Source: Pseudanabaena cinerea FACHB-1277
GTDB taxonomy: Bacteria > Cyanobacteriota > Cyanobacteriia > Pseudanabaenales > Pseudanabaenaceae
Assembly: GCF_014696345.1 (NCBI RefSeq)
Contig: NZ_JACJPY010000001.1
Span: 1-42,500 of the forward strand
Direction: 5' to 3'
Length of the DNA: 42,500 nucleotides
Numbering within the stretch: position 1 is the first letter of the stretch; the number at the start of each line of letters is the position of its first letter. The notes under the pieces were generated by a model, which saw nothing but the letters and a program-made list of their open reading frames with translations, made no database searches and was not told the origin of the DNA. Made by a program: the position numbers and the translations under genes. This document shows, piece by piece, positions 1 through 8,432 of the stretch.

Positions 1-243
1 TTCAATGCTTCTTTGATGGCTTTAAATCTGGCTAAGTTCGATGCTTGGCAATCTCATCTTGCCGCTCATCCTCACAAAACTTTTGTCTTTTCGATGGCGA
101 GTTACAAACGCTTGGCTTTCAATCGCCTTCTCCTTGACCGCTTTATTTCCCTGTTAGATTTAGACCTTACTTCGATTAAATTACACCCTAATTTCCACAA
201 GCTTTGCTCTTACGGCTCTATCTCTGACCAATTTTGTCCGTAG
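1..243 (+). CDS. C-terminal fragment of an unidentified protein, possibly a transposase (5' end outside window)
   Basis: The frame is open from the first base to TAG at 241-243, so the start lies upstream of the window. The visible 80 residues are rich in Leu, His and Phe, with runs such as SMASYKRLAFNRLLLDR. The style resembles C-termini of cyanobacterial DDE transposases, but no catalytic motif is in view and this is only an impression. The 3' end overlaps the convergent CHAT-TPR gene by 34 bases, which is unusual for two intact chromosomal genes and fits a mobile element whose end has run into its neighbour. It could also be a spurious open frame. Confidence 0.35.
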   Translation, partial: FNASLMALNLAKFDAWQSHLAAHPHKTFVFSMASYKRLAFNRLLLDRFISLLDLDLTSIKLHPNFHKLCSYGSISDQFCP

Positions 244-1712
244 TATTGATCTAGGTAAAAGTGTTTAATATTTCCTCTAGACTCATAAGCTTCGGCATAC
301 TTTTTGTTTAGTCGAATTGCTCTTGTATAGTCATTAATTGCACCTTGATAATCTTTTATTATCGTCTTTGCCTCTCCTAAATTATAATAAGCTTCGTGTT
401 TGTTAGGATTGAGACGAATTGATTCATTATAGTCAGCAATTGCTTTTCGATATTTCTCTAAATTGAAATTTGCATCCCCACGAAACAAATATACTTCAGA
501 GCTATTTGGATTAAGTCGAATTGCCTCACTATAGTCAGAGACTGCACCCCTGTAATTACCTGCGTTATTCTTAGCGTGACCAGACATTACGTATGCATCA
601 GTATCATTTGGATTAAGCCGAATTGCTTCACTATAATCATAGATAGCTCCTTGGTAATCTTCCAAATCAAATCGTGCTTCAGCGCGGTATAAATAGCCTC
701 TAGCATGGTTTGGTTCAAGGCGAATAGCTTCACTATAGTCAGAAATCGCATCACGCTGTTCTCCTAAATCAGACTTCACGTTCCCTCGATTGAAATAGGC
801 ATCAGAATAATCAGGTTTGAGGCGGATGGCTTCGTTGTAGTCGGAGATCGCTCCTTGTTTGTCTCCTTTTTCTGCTTTTTCGTAGGCGCGATCAAAATAT
901 TCACTAGCTGACAAAGAACGCTGCGGCATTGGAGGAGGGCTTGAGGGCTTTGTTGGAACGGGACTAGATTGAGAAAACGAATCACCCTTCTTTCTTAAAA
1001 CGAGAATTTGAGAAGCTTGATCGTTTGCCAAATCAAACTCGATCGCCACCTTACCACATTTAAGAGCACTTTCATAACCCTTCCCTGCCCCGATCGCATC
1101 GTAAAACCCCTGCGAAAACTTAATCGCCACATTATCCTTGACAACATCGCGCATCCCAATCGTAAAGGGAATATTTGCCGATATCGCATCACCCTGCACA
1201 TCGGAATAACAAGCATTCAACACCACACATTCCAAATGGTCATCACAAAGCTGTAACAAATTTGCTAACGGCTTTGCAGGTACAAATTTAATTTCGTTAC
1301 TATCAGTCGCACGCGATCGCACCTCTCCACCTTCCGAACGATAGATCGCACTTGCCGACTCATCACTTACAAATAACAGTCCCCGATCTCCCGCACCATG
1401 ACCGCTAAAATGCACAACATGGGGTTCCACATCTAACAAAGCACGGCGCAATTCGGAAGGAGTAGCCGCCAGCCGATATTCCACTACAAAATTGTCACGT
1501 TTGCGCGATCGCCTTAACGCCTCTTGAATTGTTTTCACCTCATGATCGAGTTTCAAAGGTGATGAGCCTAAAGGGTTTGCTGCTACTACCAAAATCCTGA
1601 CGCGATCGCCCGACTGTGCAAGCCTTTCGGCAATACCGACATTGAGGTTCTGCACATTCACAGTACCGCCCTGCACGTTAATACCAATTTTTTCAGTCAA
1701 GGGATCGGTCAT
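210..1712 (-). CDS. CHAT-domain (caspase-like) protease with TPR repeats
   Basis: Predicted cytoplasmic protein of 500 residues with no signal peptide. Residues 1-35 are a short strand-rich lead (GGTVNVQNLNVG) followed by a CHAT domain at about 36-240. The presumed catalytic His is H105 in HFSGHG and the Cys is C168 in LNACYS, the dyad of the CHAT family, which is related to caspases and separase. After a Pro/Ser-rich linker (about 245-270) come about six 34-residue TPRs with the signature AIxDYxEAIRLxP. CHAT proteases with repeat domains act as effectors or processing enzymes in several bacterial defence and cell-death systems; that role here is inference. The last repeat breaks off near YLDQY, and the final residues YGQNWSEIEP do not look like TPR; they overlap the convergent fragment at the window edge, suggesting 3' truncation. 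Its promoter segment is duplicated upstream of the toxin-antitoxin pair at 1839-2548. Confidence 0.85.
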   Translation of the reverse strand: MTDPLTEKIGINVQGGTVNVQNLNVGIAERLAQSGDRVRILVVAANPLGSSPLKLDHEVKTIQEALRRSRKRDNFVVEYRLAATPSELRRALLDVEPHVVHFSGHGAGDRGLLFVSDESASAIYRSEGGEVRSRATDSNEIKFVPAKPLANLLQLCDDHLECVVLNACYSDVQGDAISANIPFTIGMRDVVKDNVAIKFSQGFYDAIGAGKGYESALKCGKVAIEFDLANDQASQILVLRKKGDSFSQSSPVPTKPSSPPPMPQRSLSASEYFDRAYEKAEKGDKQGAISDYNEAIRLKPDYSDAYFNRGNVKSDLGEQRDAISDYSEAIRLEPNHARGYLYRAEARFDLEDYQGAIYDYSEAIRLNPNDTDAYVMSGHAKNNAGNYRGAVSDYSEAIRLNPNSSEVYLFRGDANFNLEKYRKAIADYNESIRLNPNKHEAYYNLGEAKTIIKDYQGAINDYTRAIRLNKKYAEAYESRGNIKHFYLDQYYGQNWSEIEP

Positions 1713-1812
1713 AATGTTATCAATCGCGAACTATCACATTATCCTTAGATTTCGAGTAAATTACAAGTATTTGTATAATTGGCAAAAGTAAAATCTAATT
1801 GAGGCAGCGATC
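1709..1812. repeat. Direct repeat copy 1 (promoter segment)
   Basis: About 103 bases that recur 836 bases further on (2545-2648) with about eight substitutions, roughly 92% identity. Identity begins exactly at the start codon of the leftward gene in each case (CHAT gene here, antitoxin-like gene there), so two unrelated coding sequences share one upstream region. To the right of each copy lies a DUF6516 toxin 3' end, intact here and decayed at copy 2. Confidence 0.85.
1738..1766 (-). promoter_or_regulatory. Putative sigma70-type promoter of the CHAT-TPR gene
   Basis: Read on the minus strand: -35 TTGTAA (1761-1766), a 17-base spacer, and -10 GATAAT (1738-1743), about 25 bases before the ATG at 1712. 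Boxes and spacing are kept unchanged in the second copy at 2574-2602, which supports function. Confidence 0.6.
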
Positions 1813-1838
1813 TTCAAATTTCAGTTTTATTCAAGCGA

Positions 1839-2225
1839 TCAGATTTCAATCTCTTTTTCAAGAATATCTAAAAGATCTTGAATACTCAGCACATAACCAG
1901 AAACAACATTTTCCTCTGACTCAACATGAATATGATGCGGAAAATTAGGCAGATTTGGAAAATGCGGCACATTGTCCCAACGTTTGCGTAAATTAGCGCG
2001 ATCGCTGTCCATCCACTGATAGCGATATCTTGTTGTTGTCACAACATTATTCGTAATTTTGAAATACTCAGCAACTTCCAAGAAATCATCATTACTGAGC
2101 GTCACCCTTGCCCGAAAATAACCGCGATCGCCTAGATCTAATTCTTCAATAATCGTAAATGCAGCGATCGCATTGCTGGCAATAAGCCTAGATTTGATAT
2201 CTTCAAGATATTCATTAGCCTCCAT
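1839..2225 (-). CDS. DUF6516 / TumE-like toxin
   Basis: A 128-residue soluble protein. The central block with WMDSDRANLRKRWDN followed by PHFPNLPNFPHHIHV is the hallmark of DUF6516, the family of the TumE toxin (known from family knowledge, recognised by eye). The conserved R-WD-xP-H--FPHH-H pattern is complete, so the protein appears intact. It starts five bases after the stop of the 105-residue gene upstream, so the two are surely cotranscribed, antitoxin-like gene first. Toxic activity is inferred from the family. The 3' end of a second, decayed copy of this gene is found at 2683-2727. Confidence 0.75.
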   Translation of the reverse strand: MEANEYLEDIKSRLIASNAIAAFTIIEELDLGDRGYFRARVTLSNDDFLEVAEYFKITNNVVTTTRYRYQWMDSDRANLRKRWDNVPHFPNLPNFPHHIHVESEENVVSGYVLSIQDLLDILEKEIEI

Positions 2226-2230
2226 AATCT

Positions 2231-2548
2231 CTACTCAATTTTTGGCTGCAAGACCTTTAAGCGCTCTTGAGTAGATAGCCAAAGCTCATACAGAACACTC
2301 CATTCAAAATAACCGATCTCATCGCCTAAATTCCCATCGTTAAATTTGGGATAGAAAACATCGGAAGTCATTTGATATTGAAGTTCGTATATCTGTAATT
2401 TTGATTGCAATTCTGAAGCTTGTTTGAGGGTATTTGCCTTTTCTAACTCGATAATTTTGTTGAGAGCGCGATCGATTAAGCTATTGCGATAGCCATTGAG
2501 ATAGAGAGAATCAAGGATTTTGAGGGGTTCAGGAATTTGTACAATCAT
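2231..2548 (-). CDS. Probable antitoxin partner of the DUF6516 protein
   Basis: A 105-residue acidic, helix-rich protein with no catalytic motif. The N-terminal part (IPEPLKILDSLYLNGYRNSL, then a Leu/Glu/Lys-rich helix) could form a small DNA-binding or dimerisation unit. The C-terminal half has FYPKFNDGNLGDEIGYFEWS, a motif I associate with genes placed directly upstream of DUF6516 toxins in cyanobacteria. The ATG at 2548 lies at the exact edge of the duplicated promoter segment. The antitoxin role is inferred from gene order, size and the adjacent toxin-family gene. Confidence 0.65.
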   Translation of the reverse strand: MIVQIPEPLKILDSLYLNGYRNSLIDRALNKIIELEKANTLKQASELQSKLQIYELQYQMTSDVFYPKFNDGNLGDEIGYFEWSVLYELWLSTQERLKVLQPKIE

Positions 2549-2648
2549 AATGTTATCAATCGCGAACTATCACATTATCCTTAGATTTTGAGTAAATTAC
2601 AAGTATTTGGATAATTAGCAAACGCAAAATCTGATTGAAGCAGCGATC
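2545..2648. repeat. Direct repeat copy 2 (promoter segment)
   Basis: Second copy of the segment at 1709-1812, offset by 836 bases. Conservation of the -35/-10 boxes together with drift elsewhere points to an old duplication kept under selection for promoter function, or to gene conversion. Confidence 0.85.
2574..2602 (-). promoter_or_regulatory. Putative promoter of the toxin-antitoxin pair
   Basis: Minus strand: -35 TTGTAA (2597-2602), 17-base spacer, -10 GATAAT (2574-2579). It is identical in boxes and spacing to the promoter of the CHAT-TPR gene at 1738-1766. Confidence 0.6.
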
Positions 2649-2682
2649 GCCATGCCATCAACAATTCTTTTTATTCAAGCGA

Positions 2683-2727
2683 TCAAAGCTCACCCCCTTG
2701 CCCAAGAATAACTAAAAGCTCCTGAAC
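2683..2727 (-). pseudogene. Relic of a second DUF6516 toxin 3' end
   Basis: Aligned with 1839-1883, about 32 of 45 bases match and the frame and stop codon are kept. The relic reads VQELLVILGQGGEL-stop against IQDLLDILEKEIEI-stop in the intact toxin. No upstream coding sequence remains; purK's terminator follows. It shows that a tandem copy of the toxin-antitoxin unit once stood here. Confidence 0.6.
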
Positions 2728-2732
2728 AAATA

Positions 2733-2782
2733 TTGCGTAAAAAATAGTAGGTAATGGCAACGTCAGTTATCCATTACCCACT
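2733..2782 (-). terminator. Rho-independent terminator of purK
   Basis: On the minus strand a 12-pair stem (2746-2757 with 2771-2782, one G·U pair) and a 13-base loop are followed by ATTTTTT. It lies about 65 bases after the purK stop. Confidence 0.75.
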
Positions 2783-2847
2783 AAATCTTGTTCAATGAAA
2801 CAATTGAGACGCACACATAAGATCCCATGAAGCGAAATGGCTTTTCA

Positions 2848-4059
2848 TCAGCTAAAGCGCTTATTTGAAATGCTTTCTGTATCAGCATTTTGGCTTGATC
2901 CATACCAGATTTTTTCGATGCGATCGCTGATTGCTAAGGCGGTGTCATAGGTGGGCGCACAGACAGTGACATGACCGAGCTTGCGTCCAAGGGATGATGA
3001 TTTGCCGTACCAATGTATAAAAGTATTTGGGAAAGAGGCGATCGCCTTACGTTGATGGAGATAGTCGGGATCATTGTCTGCATAGCCTTCCGTGCCGAGC
3101 AGATTGATCATGATTGCCACAGGCACAGCCATAGAGACATCCCCCAAAGGCAACCCACTCACTACGCGCAATAGTTGCTCAAACTGGGAAGTGTGACAGC
3201 CCTCAATGGTGTAGTGACCTGAATTGTGGGTGCGCGGCGCAATTTCATTGACAGTTACCTCTGCCGATGCGGTTAGAAAAAATTCAATGCCAATCACGCC
3301 GATCGCATCTAAGCTGACCATGATTTGCTTAGCAATTCTCTCCACTTCAGCCGCGATCGCAGGACTAACCCTAGCAGGGGCGATCGTGCGGCGGCAAACT
3401 TGATCGATTTGCAAAGTCTCGACCACAGGATAAATCACTATGTCACCATGGAGCGTTCGTGCTGCAATTACCGCCAATTCTTGCTCAAAGGGAATAAAGG
3501 CTTCGGCGATCGCTGGTGCTTGGTGTATAGATGTCCAAGCGGTTTGTAATTCCTCTACATTTTTAATCACCCAAGTTCCTTTGCCATCGTAGCCATGTCT
3601 GCGCGATTTTAAAACCAAGGGATAGCCCAAATTTGCCGCCGCATTGATTAAATCTGACTCTTGATCGACTGCATAAAAAGTGGGCGTGGGAATCTGATGG
3701 TCGCGGAAATGTTGACGTTGTTTGAGCTTATCAACGGAAATTTCTAAAGTGGCTAGGCGGGGTAGAAATTTAAAATTATGGTAAGCATGATGGAAGCGAT
3801 CACTATTTTCTAAAGTTTGCAATGCCTCAAGATCCACAAACTCATTCTCAAAGGTAATGACTGGACAATGTTCTGCTAGTTTGGCTGTCGCTTTCGCATC
3901 GCTAACTTTGCCATAAACCACACGATCGGCGATCGCCACCGCAGGCTCTTGATCGTTGGCAGCTTGCACCGATAACTCAATGCCAATTTTCTGAGCCGCG
4001 ATCGCCATCATCCAAGCCAACTGTCCACCACCAATCACACCGACTTTTTGCTGATTCAC
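2848..4059 (-). CDS. purK: 5-(carboxyamino)imidazole ribonucleotide synthase (PurK)
   Basis: ATP-grasp enzyme of purine synthesis that carboxylates AIR to N5-CAIR using ATP and bicarbonate. The N-terminal KVGVIGGGQLAWMM is the classic PurK nucleotide-fold opening. ITFENEFVD, YPLVLKSRRHGYDGKGTW (ATP-grasp lid), EAFIPFEQELAVIAAR and NEIAPRTHNSGHYTIE (metal/phosphate site) follow in the usual order. GTG at 4059 is preferred: a GGGAGA ribosome site lies about nine bases upstream and the protein then starts just before KVGVIGGGQ (403 residues, normal length). The frame stays open to 4167, but that extension is not PurK-like and overlaps folB-rnhA. The gene starts four bases after the stop of folB-rnhA, so the two form an operon linking folate/purine metabolism with RNase H. 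Confidence 0.93.
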   Translation of the reverse strand: MNQQKVGVIGGGQLAWMMAIAAQKIGIELSVQAANDQEPAVAIADRVVYGKVSDAKATAKLAEHCPVITFENEFVDLEALQTLENSDRFHHAYHNFKFLPRLATLEISVDKLKQRQHFRDHQIPTPTFYAVDQESDLINAAANLGYPLVLKSRRHGYDGKGTWVIKNVEELQTAWTSIHQAPAIAEAFIPFEQELAVIAARTLHGDIVIYPVVETLQIDQVCRRTIAPARVSPAIAAEVERIAKQIMVSLDAIGVIGIEFFLTASAEVTVNEIAPRTHNSGHYTIEGCHTSQFEQLLRVVSGLPLGDVSMAVPVAIMINLLGTEGYADNDPDYLHQRKAIASFPNTFIHWYGKSSSLGRKLGHVTVCAPTYDTALAISDRIEKIWYGSSQNADTESISNKRFS

Positions 4060-4063
4060 AACT

Positions 4064-5041
4064 TTAATTCTCCCGCGCCACATAACTACGGGCGATCGCA
4101 TCACAACGCTCATTGTCTGGATCACCAGAATGTCCTTCCACCCAATGCCAGCGTACATTGGACGCATTTAGTTGATCCAGCTTTTGCCAATATTCTTGAT
4201 TTTTGACAGGCTTACGATCCTTAGTTTGCCAACCGTTCTTTTTCCAGCCCTTGATCCATTTGGTAATGCCATCTAAAACATATTTACTATCGGTATATAG
4301 ATCGACGGGCTGCGATTGCGGTTGCACAGCCAAGAATTCTAAGGCAGCGATCGCCCCTTGCAACTCCATTTGATTATTAGTCGTATCGCGCATTCCGCCA
4401 CCGATCTCCTTAATCGAGCCATCGGCAAAATGCACCACCACCCCCCAGCCCCCAGGTCCTGGATTTTTTGAGCAGGCTCCATCAGTATGAATGCTCACAA
4501 TAGTCGAGGTCAAGGCGCGATCAGCAACCTTGGCGGACAGGGTGGGCGTGGGTTTTGGCACTTCCGCGATCGCCGCCTGTTTCGGTTCTGTCGTAATATT
4601 CAGAGCCGCCCCCGCAATGTCCTTTTCGCTAGACTTGTAGCTAGATTTATTGCTAGATTGATCGTTAGGCTGGTCGCTAAATTGGGATGGACGCGATCGC
4701 CTAATCTCCACTGCCACCGAGCCTTGAAAGTTCGGGATGGGCGGACGCTTGATTACCCGCAATTCCACTTGAGCAATTTGGGGATCTTCTAACAAACTGT
4801 CAGCGATCGCTCCCGCCAATCTTTCGATCAACTTATATTTCTGGGTTTGAATTAATTTCTCAATTTTCTGAATGCAGGACACATAATTAACCGTGTCCTC
4901 AATTGCATCACTATAAGTAGATTTTTCAAAATCCACCCATAGAGTTGCATCCACCTCAAACCACTGCCCCAATACATTCTCTTCAGGCAAGTATCCCACA
5001 TAGCCATAGGCTCTCACGCCCTTCAAATAGATTTTATTCAA
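4064..5041 (-). CDS. Fusion of dihydroneopterin aldolase (FolB) and ribonuclease HI
   Basis: One 325-residue frame carries two complete enzymes. Residues 1-117 are Fol[11 protein letters not shown] (E21), VNY (Y53) and VIKRPP (K98) correspond to the usual aldolase catalytic residues; it cleaves dihydroneopterin in folate synthesis. Residues 118-178 are a low-complexity linker rich in Ser, Lys and Pro. Residues 179-325 are RNase HI with [16 protein letters not shown], and acidic residues D187, E226, D251 and D314 forming the DEDD site, plus H304 in WVEGHSG. RNase HI cleaves RNA in RNA-DNA hybrids. Both domains keep their key residues, so both are expected to work. No internal stop or frameshift is present, and the linker has no sign of an internal ribosome site that I could see. 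The two are usually separate genes. Confidence 0.9.
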   Translation of the reverse strand: MNKIYLKGVRAYGYVGYLPEENVLGQWFEVDATLWVDFEKSTYSDAIEDTVNYVSCIQKIEKLIQTQKYKLIERLAGAIADSLLEDPQIAQVELRVIKRPPIPNFQGSVAVEIRRSRPSQFSDQPNDQSSNKSSYKSSEKDIAGAALNITTEPKQAAIAEVPKPTPTLSAKVADRALTSTIVSIHTDGACSKNPGPGGWGVVVHFADGSIKEIGGGMRDTTNNQMELQGAIAALEFLAVQPQSQPVDLYTDSKYVLDGITKWIKGWKKNGWQTKDRKPVKNQEYWQKLDQLNASNVRWHWVEGHSGDPDNERCDAIARSYVAREN

Positions 5042-5464
5042 TGCTTTTGTAACTTATTAAGTAGTTTTCCTGATTACATTTATCCATTCTATGATCAAAG
5101 CCGCATCGACAGGCACCTGAACCTATCCATAATTTTCTAAAAATAATTCTTAACATATCAACAAGTCACGCAAAGACAAGGTATTCTATACGCAAATATC
5201 GTTAATAACTTTACTCTCCAAAATCTAAGCTCAAAGCTTAACCACAACTTAAATAGCCAATTACTCTCAGAAATTCAAGCTAACCAACTCTATAAACTAT
5301 TGAGACCATAAAACTTTTATTTTTGTTTCTGCCATAACAGCACAAAGTGCTGAACTGTTGAGGGGAAAACATTAAGGGATGTTTATTGATTTCAACTATT
5401 TAGTTGAGAATTAGTTAAGAAATAGCGATTTGCAGTCAACTTCATAAGATGCAACTAAAAACAC
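5042..5464. other. Divergent intergenic region without a gene
   Basis: A 423-base AT-rich spacer between two divergent transcription units; it must hold promoters for both. No credible frame or RNA gene is seen. Two short inverted repeats stand on the right side: CAGCAC-AAA-GTGCTG (5338-5352) and TCAACT-ATTT-AGTTGA (5392-5407). Both could be operators or leader hairpins of the 5465 gene. Confidence 0.5.
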
Positions 5465-6334
5465 ATGAGAAGAACAGGGTTAGGTAGCCGAAAACCACCA
5501 GAGCCACCTGATTTTGGCAAAGGTGAAGATATTGTTGAGCCACCTTCGTCAAATTTGGGATTGCTGTTAATCATATCTATTGTCAGTTTGTTAGGGATCG
5601 GCTCGATCGCTTTTTTGGCGTTTAATGCTAGTTCCATTGATTTAATTTGTAAGCCTCTTGGTAATTGCAAAAGGTTTAGAGAAGCATCGGAACAGGCTGG
5701 GAAAGCGATTGAATTGGCTCAAAGTAAATTTGAGAGCGGTAAGTCTTTAGCAGATCTAAACAGTGCTAGCAAATTAGTTAATGATTCTAAAAATCAATTA
5801 TCAAGTATTGATGAAAATGCCAAGGATTTACCTATATCTCTGGCGGAACAAAGGGCAAAGGTCGATGAGCTTGATAAAAAAATAGCCGTCTCGGTGGCGT
5901 TAGAGGAAAAGGCAGACCAATCACTTAAGGCAGCGATCGCCAAAATCAAACAGGCGGATGCGCTCAATCGCGACCCACAGGGAGCAAAGGAAGAGCCAAA
6001 CAAGGCACGGGATCGACTCATGCAACCCAAGACAATCTACATTGAGGCGCAATCTTTACTAAAAACAATTCCCGACAAGTCTCTAGTCGCTGCCGAGCGA
6101 CAAACTAACCTTGCTCTAGCCACCGACAAAATTAAGGATTTGGATAACAAGTTGAATGCGATCAAAGCCCTTGATCCTTGCGTGATTAATCCTGATGCCT
6201 GCAAGCCAGTTGATCCCTGTGTTGCTAATCCTGATGCCTGCCGCCCAACTGCTCCTGTCAATGAGCCAGAACCTTACAACCCACCTGCACCCGCGCCTGC
6301 TCGCCCGCCCCTATTTGGACCTGGTTCCTATTAA
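5465..6334 (+). CDS. Membrane-anchored coiled-coil protein with C-terminal Cys/Pro repeat
   Basis: Unrecognised, 289 residues. A Pro/Gly-rich cytoplasmic head (1-29) is followed by one transmembrane helix at about 30-54 (LGLLLIISIVSLLGIGSIAF). A helical, charged region (about 70-230, many Ala/Lys/Glu/Asp/Leu) follows, likely coiled coil and outside the membrane. Near the C-terminus the motif DPCVxNPDAC(K/R)P occurs twice, then a Pro-rich tail. The four Cys in two CxxxxxxC units could form disulfides in the periplasm. It is the first gene of a rightward group with the M48 protease 33 bases downstream, so a scaffold or adaptor role for that protease is possible but unproven. Confidence 0.75.
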   Translation: MRRTGLGSRKPPEPPDFGKGEDIVEPPSSNLGLLLIISIVSLLGIGSIAFLAFNASSIDLICKPLGNCKRFREASEQAGKAIELAQSKFESGKSLADLNSASKLVNDSKNQLSSIDENAKDLPISLAEQRAKVDELDKKIAVSVALEEKADQSLKAAIAKIKQADALNRDPQGAKEEPNKARDRLMQPKTIYIEAQSLLKTIPDKSLVAAERQTNLALATDKIKDLDNKLNAIKALDPCVINPDACKPVDPCVANPDACRPTAPVNEPEPYNPPAPAPARPPLFGPGSY

Positions 6335-6367
6335 TCTAGCTAAACTCACAGTCAAATTCATAAATTA

Positions 6368-8344
6368 ATGCTTACAAAGAAACTGCGATCGCTTTTAGCC
6401 CTATTTGTGGCAGGTCTGTTTACATCCCTGATGTTTGCTAGTTCTGTATGGTCGCTCAATGTTGATGGGTTGCGATCAGGCGATCGCCATCCTCAGATCA
6501 AAGACAATATCATCGCCTTTGGCAAATCGAGATCCCGCCAAAACTATCTTCAACAATTAGAGATCGCCGATCGCTTCTATACGCAGGGCGCAATTTCTGA
6601 AGCCATCAAAATTCAAAAAGAAGTCAAAGCCGATTTTACCAATACTGGTACTGGTCGCCGCCGCGCCATTGATGATCCTGAGCAACTATCAGGAGGTGCA
6701 AGGAGCTATTACCGCAATGGCAAATCAGGGTTAGATGAAAACTTAATTACTAAAGCCTTGATCCCATTGCAACGCCTTTCCGAAGACTATCCCGAATTTA
6801 TCCAAGGGCATATTATGCTTGCCCAAGCCGCCCGCAAATTTAGTGAAGAGGATGCCAAGATTGTTTTAGGCAAGACTAAGTTGGAGGTGGAGTTAGAGGC
6901 ATTGGAAAGGGGCTCATCAATATTTCCTGAACGCAAGGATCTATTAGACGCAAGGCTTAATGCCTTTCTGACCTATGACAAATTTATCGAAGCCTCTGTC
7001 ACTGCCCGTCAGTTTGCCACCCTATTTCCCGATGATCCCGATAGTAATAGCTATCTAAGAAAAGCAGATCTTTACCTTGATAAACATCGCAAAGAAATCG
7101 CCGATAAGCTCCTAGCATTGGGGTTAGTGGGTTCTATATTTGGCGGTAGGAGGGCTGAGGTAAGTATCGCTGCGATTTTATCGCGCAGTGAATCTGAGTA
7201 TGGTGCTTTTTTAGCTGAAAACTACAAAGAACAACTAGAAATAGTTAACGATCCTGAAATTGTCAATTACGTTAACCGAGTGGGACAAAAAGTTGCTAAA
7301 TCAATGGGGCGCAACGAATTTAACTATGAGTTTTATGTTTATAAAGATGATAGTGACATCAATGCTTTTGCATTGCCAGGGGGAAAAGTTTTTATAGCTT
7401 CAGGTATTTTAAATGCCATAGGCTCAGAAGCAGAATTAGCGGGGCTATTGGGGCATGAAGTGGGCCATGCAGTACTTTCTCATGGTTATCTCAAAACAAT
7501 TGAGCGAATTGCAGCAAAGTCTCTTGGTGGCTTTTTTGGAATTTCAGATTTGTTAGCCATTCAACTAGCAGAAAATGCCCGATCAACCGAAAAACAATCG
7601 GATATTTTGGGTACTAGAGCAGCCGTTGCTTCTGGCTATTCTGCCGATGGTTTATGGAACATCACTCGTGTATTTCAGGCAGCTTCTGGCAACCGTAGGC
7701 AAAGCTACATGGATACCCATCCTGCACCTAGCGATCGCGTAGGTTATCTTGAAGACTTTATTACTCGCAACGCCCTTAATCGCTATGCCTATGAAGGGGT
7801 ATCTAACTATCGCAATGTGATGGCGCGGCTCGGTGGTGGCAATAACAATGCGATCGCCAATAGTGGCAGAAATAACGACAGCACCGCCTTTAGTGGAGAT
7901 GGCAATGGCAGACCTGAACGGGATAGCGATCGCCCCCGCCGCAATGATCAACGTGAAGCTGCCAACTCATCAAACGCTTGCCCTCGCGGTAAGGTGTCCT
8001 TAGTGGCAAGACAAGAGCGCGATCGCGTCATCGTCAGACTTGATGGCGGATTTGTGGCGACCAGTTGCTCGTCCTTTAGTGCCAAGGTGCTAATTACCAA
8101 CAACAGCGATCGCCCATTTACCTTTGTCCCTGGCTTTGTCAAAGTCTTTAAAAATAATAGTGATGATCTCAAAGCAAGGCTAACCATGAAAAAAGGTGGT
8201 CAGCCATCAGTGGGTGTGGGCGAAACCGTTGAGGCAGAGATTCAAGTATTCAATCATCGCTGGACTAACCAAGCCAGCCAAGATCTAGTACTTGAGTTAA
8301 AGGAAGGCAGTTCCGTGGCGCGGGTATTTAGACTCGCATTCTAA
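6368..8344 (+). CDS. Exported M48-family zinc metalloprotease with helical-repeat N-terminal region
   Basis: 658 residues with an N-terminal signal or anchor helix (about 9-29). Residues 50-250 form a helical-repeat region of TPR type. The peptidase domain follows (about 265-470): H363-E-V-G-H367 is the zinc motif and E408 in TEKQSD the likely third ligand; NAFALPGGKVFI before it and DTHPAPSDR after it are typical of the BepA/YfgC-like M48 family. A low-complexity linker (about 490-535) leads to a beta-rich C-terminal domain (about 537-658) of unknown type. BepA-like enzymes degrade or assist outer-membrane proteins, so periplasmic quality control is a reasonable inference. It lies between the coiled-coil anchor gene (33 bases upstream) and a trypsin-like protease gene (88 bases downstream). 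Confidence 0.9.
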   Translation: MLTKKLRSLLALFVAGLFTSLMFASSVWSLNVDGLRSGDRHPQIKDNIIAFGKSRSRQNYLQQLEIADRFYTQGAISEAIKIQKEVKADFTNTGTGRRRAIDDPEQLSGGARSYYRNGKSGLDENLITKALIPLQRLSEDYPEFIQGHIMLAQAARKFSEEDAKIVLGKTKLEVELEALERGSSIFPERKDLLDARLNAFLTYDKFIEASVTARQFATLFPDDPDSNSYLRKADLYLDKHRKEIADKLLALGLVGSIFGGRRAEVSIAAILSRSESEYGAFLAENYKEQLEIVNDPEIVNYVNRVGQKVAKSMGRNEFNYEFYVYKDDSDINAFALPGGKVFIASGILNAIGSEAELAGLLGHEVGHAVLSHGYLKTIERIAAKSLGGFFGISDLLAIQLAENARSTEKQSDILGTRAAVASGYSADGLWNITRVFQAASGNRRQSYMDTHPAPSDRVGYLEDFITRNALNRYAYEGVSNYRNVMARLGGGNNNAIANSGRNNDSTAFSGDGNGRPERDSDRPRRNDQREAANSSNACPRGKVSLVARQERDRVIVRLDGGFVATSCSSFSAKVLITNNSDRPFTFVPGFVKVFKNNSDDLKARLTMKKGGQPSVGVGETVEAEIQVFNHRWTNQASQDLVLELKEGSSVARVFRLAF

Positions 8345-8432
8345 GTATTTCCCAAATAGCCAGTGGCATAGCCATTGGCTGTTTGCTAGTAATTCAAAAT
8401 TCATTTGCAAAATAGAGAGGATCATTAAACCG

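Noticed and set aside
4060-4167. N-terminal extension of PurK to 4167
   Set aside because: The extra residues overlap folB-rnhA and are unlike PurK; GTG 4059 has a GGGAGA site and gives the standard start.
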